In this document: in pieces, positions 54,001 through 64,000 of the stretch
Position numbering within the stretch: the first letter of the stretch is position 1
How the letters are laid out: the number at the start of each line of letters is the position of its first letter
Assembly (NCBI GenBank): GCA_951640195.1
Contig: OX621167.1
Span: 2,170,001-2,234,000 of the forward strand
Direction: 5' to 3'
DNA length: 64,000 bases
Source: Porpolomopsis calyptriformis
Taxonomy: Eukaryota > Basidiomycota > Agaricomycetes > Agaricales > Hygrophoraceae
The notes under the pieces: generated by a model
Told to the model about the DNA's origin: nothing
The model's database searches: none
What the model saw: only the letters and a program-made list of their open reading frames with translations
Position numbers and translations under genes: made by a program

Positions 54001-55360
54001 TCGCATAGTTGCTGGTGGACACCGCCAAACGTATGGTGTGAATTACACGGAAACGTTCTCGTCAGCTGCGAAGATGCCATCTGTCCAAGTCATCCTCTCT
54101 TTAGCTGCTCAACTCGACTGGGAAATCCACCAGGTAGATATCAAGAGTGCTTACCTCAATGCCTCACTGAAGGAGGAGGTCTATATGTGGCCTCCGAAAG
54201 GAGTTCTGAAACCCGGAGAGGAAGGGAAGGTCTGTCATCTGCTGAAAGCGATGTATGGACTGAAACAGGCCAGGCACGAATGGTATGAAACACTTTCTGC
54301 AGTGTTCTACAAGCTTGGATACCAACGATCAAGCATAGACCACTCTGTATTCTTCAAACGCAATGCCCACGAATCTGTCATTGTTGCTGTAGCCACAGAT
54401 GACATGGCCATTGCCGGGTCATCTATTCGAGCCGTAAACGGATTCAAATGAGGACTTCGAACCCACTTCGAGATTGCAGATATGGGAGATATCCACTGGT
54501 TCCTAGGATTCGAGATAAGAAGGGACAGAGCAACCAGGACCATCTCCATCAACCAATGAGCCTATATAGAGGCAATGGCAACAAGGTTTGGACTATCAGA
54601 TGCCAAACCCGTAAATCTCCCAGCTCTGCCTGGTCAGGTGCTATCTGGATATCAATCACCTGTTACACCACATCAGATAAGTGAGATGCAGGATGTACCT
54701 TATGCCGAGGCTATAGGTCATGTTCTCTGGCCGGTTATGATATCCCGGCCGGATGCGATATTTCAAGTTGGGCAGCTTGCCCAATTCGTTAAAAACCCGG
54801 GAATGGCGCACTGGGAGGCCTTAAAATGCCTCATTATATACCTCAACTCAACGAAGGACCTATGGCTGGTCTTGGGTGGGGGTGAACGGTCAGACCCGGT
54901 GATATACACTGATGCCGACTGGGGATCCCAGTTGGATAGACACTCAATATCCGGATATGTGATGCGGATGGGAGAAGGGACTGTCACATGGAGCTCGAAG
55001 AAGCAGCCTATCGTGGCCCTCTCAAGTACGGAATCTGAGTACATCGGGCAAACCCATGCCCTGAAGGAACTGTTATGGGTACGACAATTTTTGGGAGAAC
55101 TCACCTCAAAATTCACGAACCCGACTACCCTCTATTCGGATAACCAAGGCGCGATCGCCCTCGCGAAGAACAACAAGTTCCATGCTCGATCCAAGCACAT
55201 CGACATCTGATATCATTTCATCAGGGAATCGGTAACAAACAAGGACGTCGAAATCATCTATGTCCCTACCTCCGAAAACATCGCCGACATCTTCACGAAA
55301 GCCCTCCCAGCTCCAAAGTTTATGTACTTCCGCGACAAGCTAGGACTACGTTGTGATTGA
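51089..55360 (+). pseudogene. copia gag-pol polyprotein with five in-frame TGA codons
   Basis: One frame of 1424 codons from MSPGSPMSDSILTSNSQSLV to LGLRCD-stop, with no frameshift. Landmarks: zinc knuckle CYNCQKVSHLKATC (CX2CX4HX4C); protease LDSGASHHFC; integrase zinc site HRKLGH...CEPC, then HWDLWG, QCDRGGEF and the catalytic Glu in DGVSERG; RT with QVDIKSAYLN and the box VAVATDDMAIAG (TDD rather than the commoner VDD); RNase H with YTDADWGSQ, SSTESEYIG, LYSDNQGAIAL. In-frame TGA codons lie at 52442, 52718, 54449, 54557 and 55208. In each place copia proteins commonly have Arg, so CGA to TGA is the simple explanation. No TAA or TAG occurs. As it stands the element could not make full Pol without readthrough. 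Confidence 0.9.
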
Positions 55361-55367
55361 GGGGGAG
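55357..55367 (+). promoter_or_regulatory. Polypurine tract
   Basis: ttgagggggag followed by tg borders the 3' LTR; the pol stop codon (55358-55360) overlaps its start. Confidence 0.8.
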
Positions 55368-55479
55368 TGTTGGGATATGTACAATCACGACACCATTGAT
55401 ACAAATGTACGCGCGTATCGATTATGTAATCTTTAGTATTTTCCTTAATCCGACATTTTTCATCCGACCAACTTCATCA
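55368..55479 (+). repeat. 3' LTR
   Basis: 112 bp, same ends as the 5' LTR, two differences, followed by target duplication ccatc at 55480-55484. Confidence 0.95.
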
Positions 55480-58389
55480 CCATCTGCCCCTAGTTAACAC
55501 CTGGCCCACAGCACCATGGATATTCCTAATATCAGTGATAATGGGTGCTAATTCATGTGTGAAGTTTGTTACCACCTAGGCTGCATCCCTGCCTTCCATT
55601 CTCCAGGGTGTAATAAGTGCCAGGATTTGGATCCCACCCTGAAGGTTACCCCAAACACTCTCTGTCCCCAAATTCACTTCTTCACCACGTTCTCCAATGA
55701 AAGTGATGTCAAACTATGTAATTAGAAATGATCAATTAGCATTGGGATTGCTGAATACATTCACACACCTAAATGTACAAATTATTCTGATAAGACTGAC
55801 CACGCCTTGATAATTTCTGCAGCCAAAACATGGTTCTGACCAAGTTACCTCTATAACAGATATGCATCCCACCCCACATAGGTATTACATAGGGTAGGTG
55901 TGCAGAAACGGCATCTTGTCAATGCCCAAGGAGGGTGGAGAAATATTTGATGATTCTCCTGCACAGATCATTATCAGGCTAGTAGTTCTTGATGCAGGGC
56001 ATTCGAAAAACATAATCTGGATCTGTAGATAAAATTAGAATAGTCCAAAGAATGGAAATTTAAATGTACACTCAAGATAAGTTCCTTCACCTTGTCTCAA
56101 CTGATCTGATTGTCACCCTTGAAAGCTTGAGAGTTCTTCATAAAGATCATACTTGATAGCTAGTTGTCCAAGGTAGGCCATGCAGAGTGTGCATTTATCC
56201 AGATTTGCTAATGGATTGGTTCAAGAGTGCAGGCCTGCTTGTAGGATGCCGCAAAACTGTTCTGTTGGAAAGGTCCATGTGGACCATGAAGGGCCAGCTA
56301 CGTGGATATCATTTGGGATATGGAGCAGTCTGTGTATTGTGAGGATGCAGACTGGGAGATGATGTTCTTGATATTAGTAGTAGTACCTGGGAACAGTATG
56401 AATATATCTAGGAAGTAGAACAGGGTAACATACTCTTCATACTGTTCAATCCAACTGATAATGTCAATCTCCATCACATTGATTTCTTCGAGTGTGAGTT
56501 CAAATTGCAAAGTTTTCTTTATGATTTTAACCAGTAGACACATATGATTGTAGTATTTGGCATCTTGAAAACATTCCTTCAAAACAATTGGCACAACATA
56601 CATGAACCAGAAGGCCCAAGCCTTAGCTGTGTAGTGACCAGAATCCTTGTGAACATCAGCAAGGATACGAACATATGCAGATGGGATTTCTTGAACAGAT
56701 TTGGCAGTTTCCTTGCTAATCTGTTCCCAGATGTGTTCTAGGATCACATAGTCTTCTGTTCCGGCATCCAGGCCCTTGAACTTGCTGCACCACAGTTTCT
56801 TGAGATTAGGTATGATGTTCTCACAGAAAATGTGAAGCCACTCCCATAGAAATAATAATGCATAGTCAATTGAGGATACCCATTGTAAGATGGGTAGATG
56901 TTGGATGCTATGTTGCTTTCCAATAGCCTCTCTGGTGGGATTTGTAGTTGTAGATTCCCATCTTTGAAGAGCTAAGACATGGAGGTCATGCATACATAGT
57001 GGAAGTAAGCAGGCATCCATGGATTGGCATCCCAGATGATCACTATCAGGAGTGGTGAGTGGGACGTAGTAAATCTTGCCTCCACCTGAGACATCCCTGA
57101 CACCTTTTATTGTGCAGGACTAACATGGGCAATAGGCGTTATGCCCCCTCAACCCTAACATCTTCTCAATCGCCACAATGTCACTGTGTTTGAGGATTGT
57201 ATATGTGCATAATAGAAAAAGACTTTGATCACTCGTCAAACATTTGAACACCCATTGCAAGCTGTGCGCATTCATCATCAAAAGGCACCATGTAAGAAGT
57301 GAGGTCCTTGGGTTTATAGATGATGCTAAAGTAGAGGAGATTCTCACAATAGTTGCAAATCTCTGGTGGGAGGTTGTAGTTTGCAAGAAGAATGGGCATT
57401 GCAGAGGGACCATTCCTTCATCATTTGAAAATGAGATACCCATCAACTGAGAGTGCGAGAGCAATATCACATCTGTCTGAAAAAAAATTATATGGTCATT
57501 CCACGCCATCAATTACAACTTTGTGATTCAAAAGCTGACAATAGTGGGTAGAGTCAAAAATGTCACCAATTCTATTAGGTTGGTGGTGATATCTATGTCA
57601 ATATGAGAGTGTCTTGATCATGGATTTGCTCTAGTAAAAGCTTTGGAGCCAGGGGATCACTCGGATGTATGAGAAGATTTGACGAGGCTTGCGATTGCAG
57701 GTATATTGATCCTCATAGCAAAACGGACAGTCTTTGCGTAGCTCATACTTGCCTGTGTAAGCAATACAGAAGTTCACACAGCAATCAATCTTGATGGGTT
57801 CTATACCAGCCAGGATTGTGATTTGACAGATTATGACCTACTCTGAATTGATATCACATTTGTGTTGGAACATATAATGGACTTGATTGAAGGTGTGCCA
57901 AGGCATGTTGCTGAACATCTTGAGCTTGAACACACGGATGTTGTCTTGGTCTCTATCAGTGATAATACTATTTCCTGCAGAATACAGTCAGCTAAGCTGT
58001 TCACTCATCGATGAAGGTGCAAATTCACTTATCCTCCACAGGTCAGTATTATGCCCAGGACCCAACATATCTCTCAGTTCCTTATATATCTCCTCAAGTA
58101 TGTATTGATTTGTAATGAGGGGTTCTTCTAGCTCAGAGTTGACTTCATCTCCAGTCTCTGGTGATTGGTAGCCCCCTACTTCTGAGGCCTCTAATATCCC
58201 AGTTGCCTATCCAGGAGTTGATTCTTTATTGGAGGCTTCGCTAGTCAAGTTCTCAGAGACAGACTCTGAAGGTAAGATGTGACCTTCATCAGCAGTCTTG
58301 TAGTACTTAAGGTGAGTCAAATAGGCTAAAATTTTGTAACATGAAGGGCAACAGCGGCACTGTTTAGGATGCTTGCAAGTACTAGCCAT

Positions 58390-59492
58390 GGAGAGGTAAA
58401 CATATTGATTTGGTCATGCCACTTACCCAAAACAGGAATACTAACTATGTGATATCAACCCTTTGTCAGAGATATATTTTTTCTTTTTCCTTTGTTCATC
58501 TATTCCTATTTACATCAGACAGTTTACATCAATAACCGCTTAGCCACCCAAGCTCTGCTTAGTAATAGAAGGTGACCAAGCCATATCTATATTTAGTCTA
58601 CCATCACTCTCCTTATCTACATGACTCATCCATAGTTGTTACGACTCACACGTAGTCAGTATGACTCATACTTAGCTAGTATATAAAGCTAGCAGTAGAT
58701 AGACTTAGGATAAGTCTGTTTCTTTTGTTAACACCCCAATCAGTAGTCTTCCAACCCTTTAAAACCCTGCACCCAGAGCCTGAAGTAAAACCTTGCGATC
58801 AACCCTAGACTGCCGTCTAACAGCAGGTTGATATGAAAGTCCAAAGGCTTGGCTAGCTGTGCACCCCCCAAAGGGTACAATCTACAAGATGCCATGGGTT
58901 TAACTGAAAACTGGGTGAGGTACAACAAGATTGTAGTAAGTAAGGCTTTAATTAACTGTGAAGCCATCTAACTTATAATATCAAGGCTATCTGTCAAGAT
59001 TTCACTACAAAATATCTTAACAAGATGAAGATGATTAAGAATCAAAGTCAACTCACTGTTTCGAAGCTGATTTTGCTCATAAGTAGAGATCAGATCAGTT
59101 CTACACTGCATCTATATCTAATATCACTGTAGGTATAGGAGGAGTACCCTTTGCTTGCGAGATATGCTGAAGGCTGGCCTATCTGCGATCTCTTTTCCTG
59201 CTTCCTTTGCAATCATGTTGCCTCCTTTAAAAGATCTGGTTCTGCTCTACTTGATGACAGCCTTGACATCGATGATGACATTGTAAGTTAGTTAATGAGC
59301 ACAAGCCTTGATACTTACCCATAACATTTTCAGAGCACAATATCTGAGCATAAGGATGTTAACTCAGACAAGAATATAGAATCTGACAAGGACACAGAGC
59401 TACTAGAAAAACAATCAGCCCACCCAGGTGAGGCTATTGCTTTCTTCTTATTTCCAAGCTGTATCTTATAATAACACACAAAGCAATGTCAA
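58390..59492. other. AT-rich region, no recognised gene
   Basis: Lies upstream of the Tnp2 start and may be the other end of the CACTA element. Short scattered motifs such as tacgactcacac/gtagtcagtatgactcata occur near 58640-58670. No termini could be fixed. Confidence 0.35.
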
Positions 59493-60698
59493 ATGGTCAA
59501 GGCTGTGAAAGGCAACACTAGCATCAAAATTTCTATTGCATGGAACAAAAAATGTTTAACTCTTAATAACAACGTGGACCCTTACTCTAAGAAACACCAT
59601 CTCAATGAAAATGAAGAATCAACTAGTGATGAAGATGAGGCAATTAATGAAAATGAAGAGCTGACCAGTGATGAATCTGAGAATGAAGAAGATGAGGAGG
59701 AACAATCAGTTCCAGTGCAGAAGATGGTGAGATCAGTATTTATTCTATTGTCCATACTTACAAAAGCTTGTAATGCAGTTGAAAGCCAACCCAAAAGCTG
59801 CCAGCATGCTAGTATCTATGACTACCAATGCAGTCCAATCCACCACTATCAAGAGGATGACAGCTGCTTCAGTATCAAAAGTGAAAGCTACACAAAAAAC
59901 AATAACTAGCACAATCAAACTAATAGCTGCAGCTGCAGCAGTGAAGAAGGCTGAAATTGTAACCAAGACTTGCACTGCCTCAGCTAAAACACACAAGACA
60001 AAGCCCACCATGTCCAAATCGACAACCCACACCACCACTAATGCCTCAAAAACTACCACAGTAGCCAAGGCAACTGCAGCAATACCAGCTACAGCTGTGT
60101 CCACCCAGTCAACTGCCACTACTAAGGCAACCAATGCCAAGATGCCCACCCACACTATTGTTTGACCTGGGATGCTCTTTAACATCAAGGCTCTAGGAAA
60201 ATCAAAGATGGTCCTCACCATCACACCCAAACTAGCTTGGAAGAAGACTGCAGCAGTGTCAAACGAGATTGTTTTAGGAGATACTCAGCCAGAGGTACAT
60301 ACTCTATGATTCATAATATTATTTTACTGACTGAGATCCTCAAGAACAATGACAATCAAGATGATAATAGTGAAGATGATAACAATCAAGATAATAGTGA
60401 TGAAGAAGTATATCCTACAATCTACTATGATCCTACAACTGATTTATCATTGCAGAATGATGTCGACAAACTTGGCAATATCGTTATTCTATCCTCATAC
60501 CCAGCGGAAGGTTGCAATGACAAGATCCTTATGAATAAGCAGGCAATGTGCATCCTTTTCAAGAGGTATCAAGACATTATCAATACCAAGGGAGTGGAAT
60601 TGGGTGCATGCATTAGGCATGAAGCTGAAATCTGCCTGTACATCAAACGAGCACACAAAGCACTCGAGGCCCATGCACTTGCAGAGGCATGCAGTTAG
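59493..60698 (+). other. Low-complexity reading frames of unknown origin
   Basis: Three plus-strand frames follow each other. 59493-59730 is very acidic (NENEESTSDEDEAINENEEL). 59773-60165 is Ala/Thr/Lys-rich (TTHTTTNASKTTTVAKATAA). 60237-60698 has an Asp/Asn tract, then a more ordered part (RYQDIINTKGVELGACIRHE). They could be exons of one gene or an accessory frame of a transposon, but joins are not convincing and I recognise no domain. Confidence 0.35.
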
Positions 60699-62702
60699 CC
60701 AATGGATACTAACTTCATCAGACTGCCAGATCGTATCCTACCAATGAAAGACATCCTCCATCATCTCATCTTTGAGGAGGGCCTCAAGTCTGACAACCTT
60801 GCTTAACAGCAATTCAACATGGATATTGCTGTGAAATACCTAAGGGGAAGTGTTATGAAATTGGCATTCACTCTCTTAAAATTCTACTCTTTTCTTCACT
60901 TTTCTTCATTCTCACATCATTTCTCTTTGGAAGGGGGCTGTCTTTATTGGCAGCAGAAACTATTTGTACAGAGGGAGGATTCCATGTCCAATTAGCTATC
61001 TAAAACTAATCTGTCTTGGCTACCTCCTGCATCAAGCTCTCCCTCAGAAACTCAACAAAACTAGAGACTACTTGGCCATGTAGAGCAGCCAACTTGTTCC
61101 CCCAATAAATTGCCCCATTGGTGTCACTACCAGAGGCCTGCAACTCCTCAGCCTTCCCCTCAACAAAATTTATTACTATCTTCCTCACTTCTTTACCTAA
61201 CCAATCATTGGTGGGACTCTACAACAAACTAGGAGGAATCTATTCCTCCTCAATCTTGATGTTGACATTGGTCAATGATGCCAACAAATCTTTAACTAAG
61301 AAATAAGGAGTCAACAAACATGAAGAGGGCAAGAGAGTTGAGAGCTTACCACTAGATACCAGACTCAATAGACCAGGGGTCCAAGGATGAAAGGAGGGAC
61401 TGGCAGCCCAGTGCTCAGGCTTGGGATCAGCAAAGGGGAGAGGGTGCCCCCAATGATCAGAACTCCAATCCTCTAAAGGGAGCTGGGAAGTAGGGGGAGG
61501 GGCGTCATTATCCCAAGCTAAAGAAAGGGAAAGCCTATTATCAATAAACAGAGACTAATAAAGACAAAACAAGATACTCACTAAGCAGATCCTCCATTAG
61601 ACTACAAGCATGCTGTATTGGCCAGCAAATGAATGGATACTTCTTGACTTTATGCTTGCTACCACAAGTGAAACAGGAGAAAGAAGACCAACAGAGGTTG
61701 GCATTGGAAGGGATGCGCTGGAGATAATAGTAGAAGGAATCACAATCAAGAAAGACAGGGCAGTGCAGTGCACCACCCCAGACTGCTTAAAGAATCAGAC
61801 ATAGTGGCCTTGGTGGGAGGGAGTTATAATGATTGACGAGGATTGAACTGAAGTATAGGGATACAACCCCACACCTTTTATATGCCCACACACAAAGGAA
61901 GGACCAAAAGGAGCTTCCTCAGCCAAAGAAGAGAAACCCAATATGCCAGACAAGAAATAGAAACAATGGTAATCTCATGACCAGAAGAACAATAAGAACT
62001 AGTCATGAGACAACACAGCCTAGTGCTGTGGAAGGCTATGCCCAATAGAGTTGAGTCATCAGAAGCACGCGGCCTTCCATAGCATAACTAGGAACAATGG
62101 CAAACCTTAAATTGGAGGCTATGAACAATAGAAAAAGGGGTGACTGCGGAGGCTGACTCATAATGACTCCTACTTTAGAAATACTATATAAACCCTGAGG
62201 GTGAAGTGGATCATCACTTTGTCCTCCTGTGAGATTACTTGTAGTAGCACGAATGCAATCAGAATCATCAGACTTCTTTTCCATCAGAATAAGGAAAGAG
62301 AAACACAACCTGAATCAATTGAGCCAACTGTTTATGCCTATATTCCCAAAACTCTCAGCAGAGGCATGCAATGGATTTAACCTACAATAGAACTTCTTTA
62401 TAGAAGTCAAACTCAATACTGAAGGAATCCTTACCCTTTACAAAGACATTCCTGTCAGAACCTTTTTCTATATCCTCCTAGACCTATTAAGCTCCAAAGC
62501 CTACCTTGTGATCAATGAGAAGACCTGCAACTACAGTTGTAACAGGAAGGGGATTTGAGAAGTTTGCTGATCTGACTATAGTGCCAGGGATGATTCTTGA
62601 CAATGCATGTCCCAGATAGTGAGTAATTCTTTCTTGAATTATTTGCTATTCATTTTTGCACCCACAGCTTTGGATCGATGGGTAGTACTGTTATTCACAG
62701 TA
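60699..62702. other. No recognisable gene
   Basis: AT-rich, many stops in all frames, no known protein motif. Probably old repeat sequence into which the mariner element inserted. Confidence 0.4.
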
Positions 62703-62728
62703 CAGTCAGGTGACAAAAGTTTTTGCCA
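62703..62728. repeat. Mariner TIR (left)
   Basis: cagtcaggtgacaaaagttt then tttgcca; inverted copy at 63920-63945. Confidence 0.93.
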
Positions 62729-62800
62729 TATGTGACATCACGCTATGAGACTTGACTTTGGATTTTATTGTACATCAAGGAATCACTTTATCTAGCCCAT

Positions 62801-63850
62801 CTAATAACTAGTAGATCCTCCTTTAGCCTCCAGGAGTGCATGAACATGAGCAGGCATGCTCTCAACTAGCTGATTTATCAATCCAACATCAATCTTTTCC
62901 CATTCCTCCACAAGAGCGGCCTGCAACATTTTGACATTTTGAGGCCTTTCCCCCCACTTGTTCACCCTTTCCTTCAGTAGTTTCCATGCATGCTCGATAG
63001 GATTCATGTCCGGAGATTGTGCTGGATGAGGGAATACCTCCATTGAGTGTAATTGGCGAAATATTTTTGCCACTATTAACCAGTGTACAGATGCACTGTC
63101 TTCCATCACCTTCATAATACCCTGCCACTCAGACATCTCCATGTAGACATCCCACAAAGGTCCACCCCGTATTAGCTTGACATAGTGGATAGCTTTCCAC
63201 TGGTCCTTTGGCAGAAAAAGGAGTGGGCCCTTGTAATCGTATGCAATGCATGACCAGATCATAACACTCGATCGACCAGATTTGAAGGTGGGTGCAAGGT
63301 ACTTAGGGAGGTATTCCTCACCAGGGCGTCTCCAGACACGACATACGCAAGTATTTTTGCCTAGCTCAACTGAAGATTCATCGGTCCAGATAACCCTTTT
63401 CCATTCCTCCATACCAAACTTCTCCGCAACCTTTCCCCACTCAAGTCGAGCCTTCACATGGGCTGGTTTGAGGAATGGTTTACGTCGCGCAATGCAAGAG
63501 GACATCCCAATATTATCAAGGGTCTGAGAAATGGTCCTATTATTGACTGATGTGCCCAACGCGTTTGAGGCCAAGTTTGTAAGATCTTGAAGAGTTTGAT
63601 GTCTATCTCCCTCTAGGGACCTTTTCACATGGCAGATTATCCTCCCATCTAGCTTTTGTGGTCTTCCTGACCTAGGAGCATCAGAGAAATGTCCCTGATT
63701 GCGATAAGTCATAAGAATATGTCAGATAGTCCTTTTAGGGAGGGTGAGTGTATCGGCGATTGTTGCAGTATGGATGCCTTGTTCAGCCATTTTGCAGATG
63801 ACTTCACGCAGCTCTGGGGTTGTGTTTTTACTGCCATTTTGCTTTGGCAT
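62801..63850 (-). pseudogene. Tc1/mariner transposase with one in-frame TGA
   Basis: The frame from MPKQNGSKNTTPELREVICK at 63850 to the stop at 62801 spans 350 codons. An N-terminal helix-turn-helix (EVICKMAEQGIHTATIADTL) is followed by PRSGRPQKLD and a second DNA-binding part. The catalytic triad can be seen: VIWTDESSVEL, KVMEDSASVH and SPDMNPIEHAWKLLKERVN (D, D, E). A TGA at 63724..63722 stands in KRTI-stop-HIL where relatives usually have a basic residue, so CGA to TGA is likely. No frameshift or other stop occurs. An ATG at 63712 after the stop would give a shorter protein lacking the first helix-turn-helix. Confidence 0.9.
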
Positions 63851-63919
63851 ACTTTATTAAACAAAATAATGCAAATGTGTCAATTAGATACATTAGTGTG
63901 TCTGTCACATCATGTGATG

Positions 63920-63945
63920 TGGCAAAAACTTTTGTCACCTGACTG
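63920..63945. repeat. Mariner TIR (right)
   Basis: Reverse complement of the left TIR over the first 26 bases. Confidence 0.93.
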
Positions 63946-64000
63946 TACAATCTATCACCTCTTTGATCTGCTTACAACTATTAGTGAAGCACTCAAACCA

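Larger units (their letters stand above)
50973..55479 (+). mobile_element. Full-length Ty1/copia LTR retrotransposon
   Basis: Two 112-bp LTRs (50973..51084, 55368..55479), each TG...CA, differ at only two sites. A 5-bp target duplication (ccatc), primer-binding site, one long gag-pol frame in copia order (gag, protease, integrase, RT, RNase H) and a polypurine tract are all present. It is inserted in the CACTA/Tnp2 gene. The near-identical LTRs mean a recent insertion. Confidence 0.97.
50866..58389 (-). pseudogene. Decayed CACTA (Tnp2) transposase gene, split by the copia insertion
   Basis: Minus-strand frames read MASTCKHPKQCRCCPSCYKI (58389), YILEEIYKELRDMLGPGHNT, VNFCIAYTGKYELRKDCPFC with KPRQIFSYI, IVAIEKMLGLRGHNAYCPC, and FKGLDAGTEDYVILEHIWEQ with HYTAKAWAFWFMYVVPIVLK. 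These are the conserved landmarks of Tnp2-type CACTA transposases of mushrooms. Several in-frame TAG and TGA codons interrupt them. The frame resumes beyond the copia element (WGI|IDWNVGLARGM...) and ends in an acidic ISGEDK stop at 50866. The transposase is clearly dead. The CACTA termini could not be fixed. Confidence 0.8.
62703..63945 (-). mobile_element. Tc1/mariner DNA transposon
   Basis: Terminal inverted repeats begin cagtcaggtgacaaaagttt on both ends and match for the first 26 bases. The element is flanked by TA dinucleotides (62701-62702, 63946-63947), the Tc1/mariner target. The single transposase frame fills the 1243-bp element. Confidence 0.95.

Noticed and set aside
51089..55360. 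TGA read as a sense codon in this genome
   Set aside because: Housekeeping genes here end normally with TGA (for example MAK11, the thioesterase and copy A) and have no internal TGA, so a changed genetic code is excluded.

Overview
This is a stretch of an intron-dense fungal genome, almost certainly an agaricomycete (mushroom-forming basidiomycete). The introns are short (about 48-60 bp), the genes are compact and often divergent or convergent, and the protein families are typical of that group: a Rom2-type Rho GEF, a Ctr copper transporter, secreted Ser/Thr-rich and small cysteine proteins, and Tnp2 CACTA and Ty1/copia transposons. Assignments come from reading the translations by eye; exon joins were checked for reading phase wherever coordinates are given.

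Layout. 0.7-31.6 kb is a housekeeping block: cytochrome b561 protein (-), Ctr copper transporter (+), tubulin cofactor B (-), hotdog thioesterase (-), secreted Ser/Thr/His-rich protein (+), a stand-alone CNH protein (-) copied from the adjacent Rom2 Rho1 GEF (-), tRNA m3C methyltransferase (+), amino-acid permease (-), Mak11-like WD40 protein (+), GPATCH1-like G-patch protein (-), TPR-DnaJ co-chaperone (-) and an F-box/WD40 SCF receptor (+).

32.0-36.9 kb is a tandem cluster of four small secreted protein genes (A-D) with a CX3C-X7/8-CX3C core and Pro-rich tails. Copies B and C have nearly identical promoters, signal-peptide exons and introns, but the exons for the mature protein differ almost only by amino-acid-changing substitutions. 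This is the most interesting signal in the window. A relic of the neighbouring MADS-box gene's last exon lies inside the cluster.

37.0-44.8 kb holds a MADS-box transcription factor (-), two genes (-) for proteins with a repeated CxxC...WxxHxxxC motif, and a glycolipid transfer protein (-). 45-48.1 kb has no intact gene. It contains decayed pieces: alternating-orientation fragments of the CxxC gene's first exon, a 141-bp direct repeat, a relic of the F-box gene and a Rho GTPase pseudogene. An intact HNH-domain gene follows (48.8-50.4 kb).

50.6-64 kb is an AT-richer transposon island. A young Ty1/copia element (112-bp LTRs, CCATC target duplication) sits inside a decayed CACTA/Tnp2 gene, followed by unrecognised low-complexity reading frames and a complete Tc1/mariner copy. 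The copia and mariner frames are broken only by in-frame TGA codons where CGA (Arg) is expected, which fits CpG deamination of methylated repeats.

No rRNA, tRNA or CRISPR features were seen.
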